Origin: Candidatus Woesearchaeota archaeon
GTDB lineage: Archaea; Nanobdellota; Nanobdellia; Woesearchaeales; GW2011-AR9
NCBI GenBank assembly: GCA_018303045.1
Contig: JAGVYX010000006.1
Location: 1-17,144, forward strand
Length of the DNA stretch: 17,144 bases
Reading direction: 5' to 3'
The notes beneath the pieces were generated by a model. That model saw only the letters and a list, made by a program, of their open reading frames with translations. It had not been told where the DNA came from and did no database searches. Shown here one piece after another: positions 12,702 to 17,144 of this stretch (position 1 is the stretch's first letter; the number at the start of each line of letters is the position of its first letter). Both the position numbers and the translations under genes were made by a program.

Positions 12702-13718
12702 ATGAAGAAAAGCATCACACTTATCCTGTGCATCATACTTATCCTGTTAATGTTAATAGCTATTACTGGCTGTATTGATTACAAAACAACTTCTGCTGAT
12801 TCAGCCAATCAGGACTTACTTAATGAGATAGCCGCTATCGAAAAGGAATTGGAATTAAATAATATAAATAATAATTCTGAATTTAAAGAACCAGCAGAAG
12901 CGGTAGAAGATGTTATTCTCCCAGAATTAAAGGCAGCTCCGGATTCATCTAAGGCTCCTGCTGAACAAGTGATTACCATTAAAGAAAATAAAAAAGTTAC
13001 CTTGCGGCCAAAAGTAATGGATCCAGATAATGATCCGGTTACAGTAACTTACTCCACGCCAATAAACAGCCAGGGAGAATGGCAGACTAATTATGGCGAT
13101 GCCGGAGAATATACCGTGATAGTAACGGCCACCGATGGAGTAACAACCGCTGCTAAAAATTTAAGAATTATTGTTGAAAAAGATAATGTCGCGCCAACGA
13201 TTGAAAACATCCGAGATTTAACTGTTAATGAAGGCGAAACGGTAACCTTTATACCTAAGACAACCGATATTAATGGCGACAAAGTAACGACAACCATCTC
13301 CGCGCCGCTGCAGGAAGGAGCATTTAAAACTGATTTTACCAGCGCCGGAGTATATCAGATCAGCGTAACTGCCAGCGATGGCGAACTGGAAACTGCCAAA
13401 TCCTTTAGCCTGACAGTAAACAACGTCAATCAAAAACCGATCATTAAAAATGAAGAAAAATTGTTCATTAAAGAAGGAGAAACACTGCAATTAACTCCAA
13501 TAGTAGAGGATCCCGATGGAGATGAGACCACCGTTTCCATCAGCGAGCCGGTAGGCAGCGACGGCCTTTGGAAATTAGGTTATACCGATAATGGCGAGTA
13601 TGTCCTCACCATTACCGCCAACGATGGAACAGACACTGTTTCTAAGAGTGTAAATGTAGTGGTTGAAGATGTAAATGCACCGGTAGAATTCATTGAGATC
13701 ATTGTAGATGTTAATTAG
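12702..13718 (+). CDS. Lipoprotein with three cadherin/PKD-like Ig repeats
   Basis: The 338-aa product begins MKKSITLILC, followed by a hydrophobic stretch and a lipobox AITGC (20-24), so Cys24 is probably the lipidated residue that holds the protein on the outer face of the membrane. A linker of about 65 residues rich in Asn and Glu follows. Three Ig-like repeats then run at about 90-170, 171-250 and 251-335. Each has the series (V/I)xxGE-like strand, DPDxD (Ca-binding type; DINGD in the middle repeat), a W/F-x-x-x-(Y/F) strand, AGEY or NGEY, and TATDG/TASDG/TANDG, ending in a V-N or D-N-type linker. These domains are usual in adhesins and cell-surface proteins. The next gene encodes six similar repeats, and 15 bases separate the two. 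Confidence 0.85.
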   Translation: MKKSITLILCIILILLMLIAITGCIDYKTTSADSANQDLLNEIAAIEKELELNNINNNSEFKEPAEAVEDVILPELKAAPDSSKAPAEQVITIKENKKVTLRPKVMDPDNDPVTVTYSTPINSQGEWQTNYGDAGEYTVIVTATDGVTTAAKNLRIIVEKDNVAPTIENIRDLTVNEGETVTFIPKTTDINGDKVTTTISAPLQEGAFKTDFTSAGVYQISVTASDGELETAKSFSLTVNNVNQKPIIKNEEKLFIKEGETLQLTPIVEDPDGDETTVSISEPVGSDGLWKLGYTDNGEYVLTITANDGTDTVSKSVNVVVEDVNAPVEFIEIIVDVN

Positions 13719-13733
13719 GTTTAAGGTAGAGCG

Positions 13734-15524
13734 GTGATACCATTCAAAAAAGCGACTCTGGCAATTCTGCTGTTAATGATAATTTTAATTCCCGCAGCAG
13801 TAGCTTTGCAAAAAACATTTGCGGTTCAGGAGGCCGATTTAGTTAATGTGAAGCCTATAGCAATAGACCCGGATCGGGAGACTGTATTTTATACTTATGG
13901 AAAACCATTGAATTCCAGCGGGCAGTGGCAGACTACTTACGATGATGCCGGTGAATATGGAATAGAAATCACTGCCAGTGACGGCCTTACCAGAACTACA
14001 GAAAGAATTATTCTAACCGTTGCAGAAAAAAATCGGCCGCCGCAAATTGAGCCCGTCTCGCTGCTGATGAAAGAAGGAGAAACCGTTGCCTTAAACCTGC
14101 CAGAGAAAGATCTGGATGGGCAGCGATTAAGCTATAACTTTGAGCAGCCCTTTAATCAAAATGGCGAATGGATTGCTTCCTATAACGATGCCGGCGAATA
14201 TTCCTTAGTTATGGCGGTTACTGACGGCGAAGCGGAAGCCGAATTTCTAGTTAATGTTTCAGTGACAGATGTAAACCGGCCTTTATTTATCAATACGCCA
14301 TTGGAATTAACCGTTAACGAAGGCGAAGAGCTGATTTGGGAAATTGACGCATTTGATCCAGACGGAGATTATATCGAATTAAAGTTTGAGGGCCTGCCTG
14401 AAGCAGCTGTCGTTGAACAGGATACCGTTAAGTGGACTCCTTCATTCGATGAAATTAAAAGAAAAAATTATTTTTGGAACGAGTTGCTAAATTTGTTAGA
14501 AATAAAAAATTTTCCAGTAAAGGACAAAACATATCCCGTTGCCGTAACTGCCTGCAGCAGCGGCTCTTGCGAAGAGAAAACCACCCTGATTATTGTTAAA
14601 AATGTTAATCAAAAACCAGTTCTGGAAGACATTCCAGAAATAACCATCAAGGTTAAAGATAAATTAGCTTTAAAGGCCAGCGCTATTGATCCTGATGGAG
14701 ATAAGATCAGCTACTCTTTCTCTCGACCTTTAAATCAAAAAGGAATCTGGAAACCTGGCCGAAAAGATGAAGGAGAATATTTGCTGAATATCACGGTATC
14801 CGATGGCTTAGACCAGGCCGTGCTTCCGGTAAAGGTTAGGGTTTTGCCTGATAATCAGCCCCCTAGATTAAAACCTCAATTTAAAAGCATTACCATAGAA
14901 GAAGGCAAACCTGTGGAACTGAATTTCCGAATTAATGATCCAGACCATGATGAAGTAGCAGTATCCTTGGAACAATTGCCTCCCGGAGCCGCTTTTGAAA
15001 ATTTACAATTTCGCTGGACGCCGTCATTTGATGAAGTTGCTTCCAAAAATAATCCAGAAAGCGGCTTGGTTAGCGCAATTGCCACCATTAATGGCGCTTT
15101 AAGCTCAGAAGAAACTAAAGAATTATTATTTAAGGCTTCGGATGGCGAACTGGAAACTGCAACAACTATCGAAGTTAAAATTAAAAATGTAAACCGGAAA
15201 CCGGAAATAATTGATTTCCTGCCAGGGCGGGAAATAACTGCCATTGCGGGAGAGCCGGTTGTTTTTAACCTGGCAGCTAAAGATCCAGATCAGGATAAGT
15301 TAAATTACGAATGGAGTTTTTCGCTGCATGAACCGAGAATTATGGGAACCAGCGCTGTTGAAAGGACTTTTGTTGCCCCCGGAAAAAAGAAAGTTAGAGT
15401 TCTAGTAACCGATGGGCTTGATCCAGTAGAAATCGCCTGGGAAGTTACTGTTTTGCCGGCAGAAGAAAAACTATTAGAGCCAGGAGAAGAACCAAAATTC
15501 AATGTTTACATCATTGAAAGTTAA
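13734..15524 (+). CDS. Secreted protein with six cadherin/PKD-like Ig repeats
   Basis: The 596-aa product has a GTG start six bases after AGGT (13724-13727). An N-terminal signal (KKATLAILLLMIILIPAAVA) ends near residue 24. No lipobox and no C-terminal membrane anchor are visible, so it may be released or held by partners. Repeats lie at about 30-98, 99-182, 183-295, 296-378, 379-487 and 488-580. Most contain DPDxD-type motifs. The third and fifth repeats are longer, with an inserted loop and a WTPSFDE motif, like dystroglycan-type cadherin domains. The sixth is closest to PKD. The protein likely forms an extended rod in the cell envelope together with the preceding lipoprotein. Part of the fifth repeat is identical in DNA to part of the lipoprotein's second repeat. 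Confidence 0.85.
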   Translation: MIPFKKATLAILLLMIILIPAAVALQKTFAVQEADLVNVKPIAIDPDRETVFYTYGKPLNSSGQWQTTYDDAGEYGIEITASDGLTRTTERIILTVAEKNRPPQIEPVSLLMKEGETVALNLPEKDLDGQRLSYNFEQPFNQNGEWIASYNDAGEYSLVMAVTDGEAEAEFLVNVSVTDVNRPLFINTPLELTVNEGEELIWEIDAFDPDGDYIELKFEGLPEAAVVEQDTVKWTPSFDEIKRKNYFWNELLNLLEIKNFPVKDKTYPVAVTACSSGSCEEKTTLIIVKNVNQKPVLEDIPEITIKVKDKLALKASAIDPDGDKISYSFSRPLNQKGIWKPGRKDEGEYLLNITVSDGLDQAVLPVKVRVLPDNQPPRLKPQFKSITIEEGKPVELNFRINDPDHDEVAVSLEQLPPGAAFENLQFRWTPSFDEVASKNNPESGLVSAIATINGALSSEETKELLFKASDGELETATTIEVKIKNVNRKPEIIDFLPGREITAIAGEPVVFNLAAKDPDQDKLNYEWSFSLHEPRIMGTSAVERTFVAPGKKKVRVLVTDGLDPVEIAWEVTVLPAEEKLLEPGEEPKFNVYIIES

Positions 15525-15660
15525 GGGAAAACTTTAAGTTCAAAAATAAAGCAGTAAGAGACAAAAACTATTATGGGAGTCTTTCTTAAACATCTATCTA
15601 TTATAATAGGTGCTTTTGATTTTAGATATTCTTTTAAATTTTCAATAGACTTTCAATTAA

Positions 15661-15668
15661 ATAGGTGA
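15661..15668 (+). promoter_or_regulatory. Ribosome-binding site of the AlkP-superfamily gene
   Basis: AGGTGAGG lies about four bases before the ATG at 15673 and fixes that start. A TTTTAAATTT element near 15633-15642 is a possible box A for this gene. Confidence 0.4.
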
Positions 15669-15672
15669 GGCT

Positions 15673-16953
15673 ATGCTTTCTAAAAATTATGTCAACGTTT
15701 TACTTTTGGGAATTAGCGGAATGGATTATAAAATCACTAAAGGCCTGCTGGCTGCGGGAAGATTGCCCTCATTTAAGAAACTGGCTGACCAGGGATCATT
15801 TATTAAATTGGATGCCAGCCTTCCTGCGGAAAATAACCTTGCCTGGATTTCCCTGCTAACCGGCCTAAATCCAGGAAAACACAACTGTTTTGACGCCGTT
15901 AATCGGAATCCCTTAACTTACGGGCTGGAATTAGTTTCAGTTAAAAATAATAATGAGGCCTTCAGGAACAAGTTAATTGACCAATTAATTTCTCATGCCG
16001 GGCTGTCTGCTTCAGCGCCAGGGCTCTCCTTTTTAGACCATTTTGACTCTGAAGGAAATAACCCAGGCGGCCAAGAATTAATTAAACAAATCGCTGATTT
16101 AGAAAAAACACAGGAAGACTGGTTTTGGAAAGAATTTTTTCAATTTAAAGAAAAGGGATTAATGTATTTTATCTTTAATGCCCTTAACCAATTGCAGCAG
16201 ACTTTCTGGAATAATCCAGCCATTGGAAGAGAAGAAGGGAAAATAAAATTAAATAAAGCCGTGGTGGACTATTACGAACAGAAAGACCGCTTGCTTCAGC
16301 AGGTCTTAGATAAACTCGATTCGCCAACAGCTTTGCTGATAGTTTCCAATCGCGGGGTTAATTCTTTTGAACGGTCGTTTCATCTCAATAACTGGCTCGT
16401 GGAAAACGAATTTATGCAATTAACCCCTAACTTATCATCAGCTAGGGAGCCTTTGTTTAAACATGTTGACTGGGATACCACCAGAGCTTATGCTATCGGT
16501 TTCAGCAGCCTCTATTTAAACCTAGAGCATCGGGAAGGCAAGGGCATTGTAACTGATAAAGAATTGTTGTTAAAAGAATTAATGCCCAAACTGGAATTAA
16601 TTGCTGATCCAAATACTGGAGAGAGAATTATTCATAAGATTTATCGAAAAGAAGAAGTTTATTCTGGCAGCTATTTGAACAATGCTCCTGATTTAATTAT
16701 TACGCTAAAACCAGGCTATCAAATGTCCTGGCAGACGGCCGTCGGGGGATTTGGTGGGCAAATTATCGAGGACAACAGCCAGGGATTAAGCGGTAATCAT
16801 CTCGTTGATCCATCTTTTATTCCAGGAATATTATTTTCCAATCAAAAGTTAGGAAAGATCTCAGCTCAGGGCCTAGATGTAGCCCCAACGATTTTAGAGT
16901 TGTTGGGGCTAGAAATTCCCCCGGAGATGGATGGAAAAAGTTTGCTGAAGTAA
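15673..16953 (+). CDS. Alkaline-phosphatase-superfamily (phosphodiesterase-like) protein, probably inactive
   Basis: The 426-aa protein follows the archaeal type I phosphodiesterase/nucleotide-pyrophosphatase pattern: GRLPSFKKLADQGSF (29-43), AWISLLTGLNPGKH (57-70), QQTFWN (175-180), YYEQKDRLLQQVL (200-212), LLIVSNRG (221-228), LNNWL (238-242), GNHLVDPSFIPGILF (374-388), APTILELLGLEIPPEMDGKSLL (404-425). Key metal and nucleophile positions are changed. The usual IGxDG is GISG (Ser15). The Ser/Thr before AW is Asn (54/55). The usual D-x-x-Q-H before FW is N-x-x-Q-Q (Asn172, Gln176). The usual SDHG is SNRG (Asn226, Arg227). Only His376 of GNH is kept. It has no signal peptide. A structural or binding role is more likely than catalysis. 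The fold call is firm and the loss of activity is inferred. Confidence 0.8.
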   Translation: MLSKNYVNVLLLGISGMDYKITKGLLAAGRLPSFKKLADQGSFIKLDASLPAENNLAWISLLTGLNPGKHNCFDAVNRNPLTYGLELVSVKNNNEAFRNKLIDQLISHAGLSASAPGLSFLDHFDSEGNNPGGQELIKQIADLEKTQEDWFWKEFFQFKEKGLMYFIFNALNQLQQTFWNNPAIGREEGKIKLNKAVVDYYEQKDRLLQQVLDKLDSPTALLIVSNRGVNSFERSFHLNNWLVENEFMQLTPNLSSAREPLFKHVDWDTTRAYAIGFSSLYLNLEHREGKGIVTDKELLLKELMPKLELIADPNTGERIIHKIYRKEEVYSGSYLNNAPDLIITLKPGYQMSWQTAVGGFGGQIIEDNSQGLSGNHLVDPSFIPGILFSNQKLGKISAQGLDVAPTILELLGLEIPPEMDGKSLLK

Positions 16954-17010
16954 AAATGCAATTAACGTATGCCCGTGCTGTATTGCATAAATAAAATTTA
17001 GAATAGCCAA

Positions 17011-17059
17011 TGATTAAATAAAATCTAGATGATTAAATATAGTTATTCTTGATTAAACA
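17011..17059. repeat. Degenerate 19-20-bp direct repeat, three units
   Basis: TGATTAAATA occurs at 17011-17020 and 17030-17039, and TGATTAAACA at 17050-17059, evenly spaced in AT-rich DNA after the AlkP-family gene. Units diverge outside this core. Confidence 0.5.
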
Positions 17060-17085
17060 AATTTAGCAACTTTTGATTTCTTGCT

Positions 17086-17136
17086 TGGGTATCATACCCA
17101 GCAGTTGTTTCCGCAGGAAACTCACGAACAACGTGA
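17086..17136. other. Cluster of three hairpins at the window edge
   Basis: TGGGTAT-c-ATACCCA (17086-17100), GTTTCC-gca-GGAAAC (17107-17121) and TCACG-aacaa-CGTGA (17122-17136) are perfect inverted repeats in a row. No tRNA or rRNA pattern fits. They may belong to a structured RNA or to the end of a mobile element that continues outside the window. Confidence 0.5.
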
Positions 17137-17144
17137 CTTGACTA

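Noticed and set aside
15665..15859. Alternative 64-aa frame at the start of the AlkP-family gene
   Set aside because: It overlaps the well-supported AlkP-family frame and shows no domain of its own.
17011..17144. tRNA or rRNA at the right edge
   Set aside because: No cloverleaf, GTTCRA T-loop or conserved rRNA segment could be found on either strand.

Overview
The window most likely comes from an AT-rich archaeon of the DPANN type (Woesearchaeota/Pacearchaeota-like). The RNase HII is of the archaeal type and there is an ArnR1-like winged-helix protein. Several genes have a TATA-like box about 22-27 bases before the start codon and no ribosome-binding site, which suggests leaderless transcripts. 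Others have archaeal GAGGT/GGTG ribosome-binding sites. The lineage is inferred from these signals and from gene content; no rRNA gene is present.

Region 1 (1-4086) is sugar-phosphate metabolism. It holds the 3' end of a glycerate/uridine-kinase-like P-loop kinase, a PfkB sugar kinase, a DUF2090/IolC-C-like aldolase, ribose-5-phosphate isomerase B and ribulose-phosphate 3-epimerase. The last three are packed with a 4-base gap and a 1-base overlap. An unrecognised minus-strand gene (1559-2119) interrupts the set. It converges on pfkB across a nine-unit, 32-bp tandem repeat that supplies the 3' ends of both genes.

Region 2 (4087-8504) is the least explained part. A 475-aa helical orphan and a 183-aa charged orphan overlap by 7 bases. 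They are followed by a 711-aa protein, with its own TATA box, that carries a recognisable endonuclease IV-like set of metal ligands in a xylose-isomerase-like TIM barrel enlarged by a very long insertion. The 475-aa gene begins in a tandemly duplicated ribosome-binding site and start codon.

Region 3 (8505-11654) begins with a class I SAM methyltransferase behind an inverted repeat that flanks a TATA-like element. A small minus-strand gene with a strong ribosome-binding site and an intrinsic-type terminator follows. Divergent to it is a tightly spaced run of a seven-TM protein, an 82-aa orphan, an ArnR1-like winged-helix protein and a 110-aa orphan.

Region 4 (11655-17144) contains RNase HII, then a lipoprotein and a secreted protein built of cadherin/PKD-like Ig repeats (three and six copies). 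Last is an alkaline-phosphatase-superfamily protein in which nearly all metal-binding positions appear substituted, so it is probably a pseudoenzyme. The right edge has a cluster of short hairpins. Short tandem duplications at gene ends recur across the window (32, 24, 18 and 19 bp).
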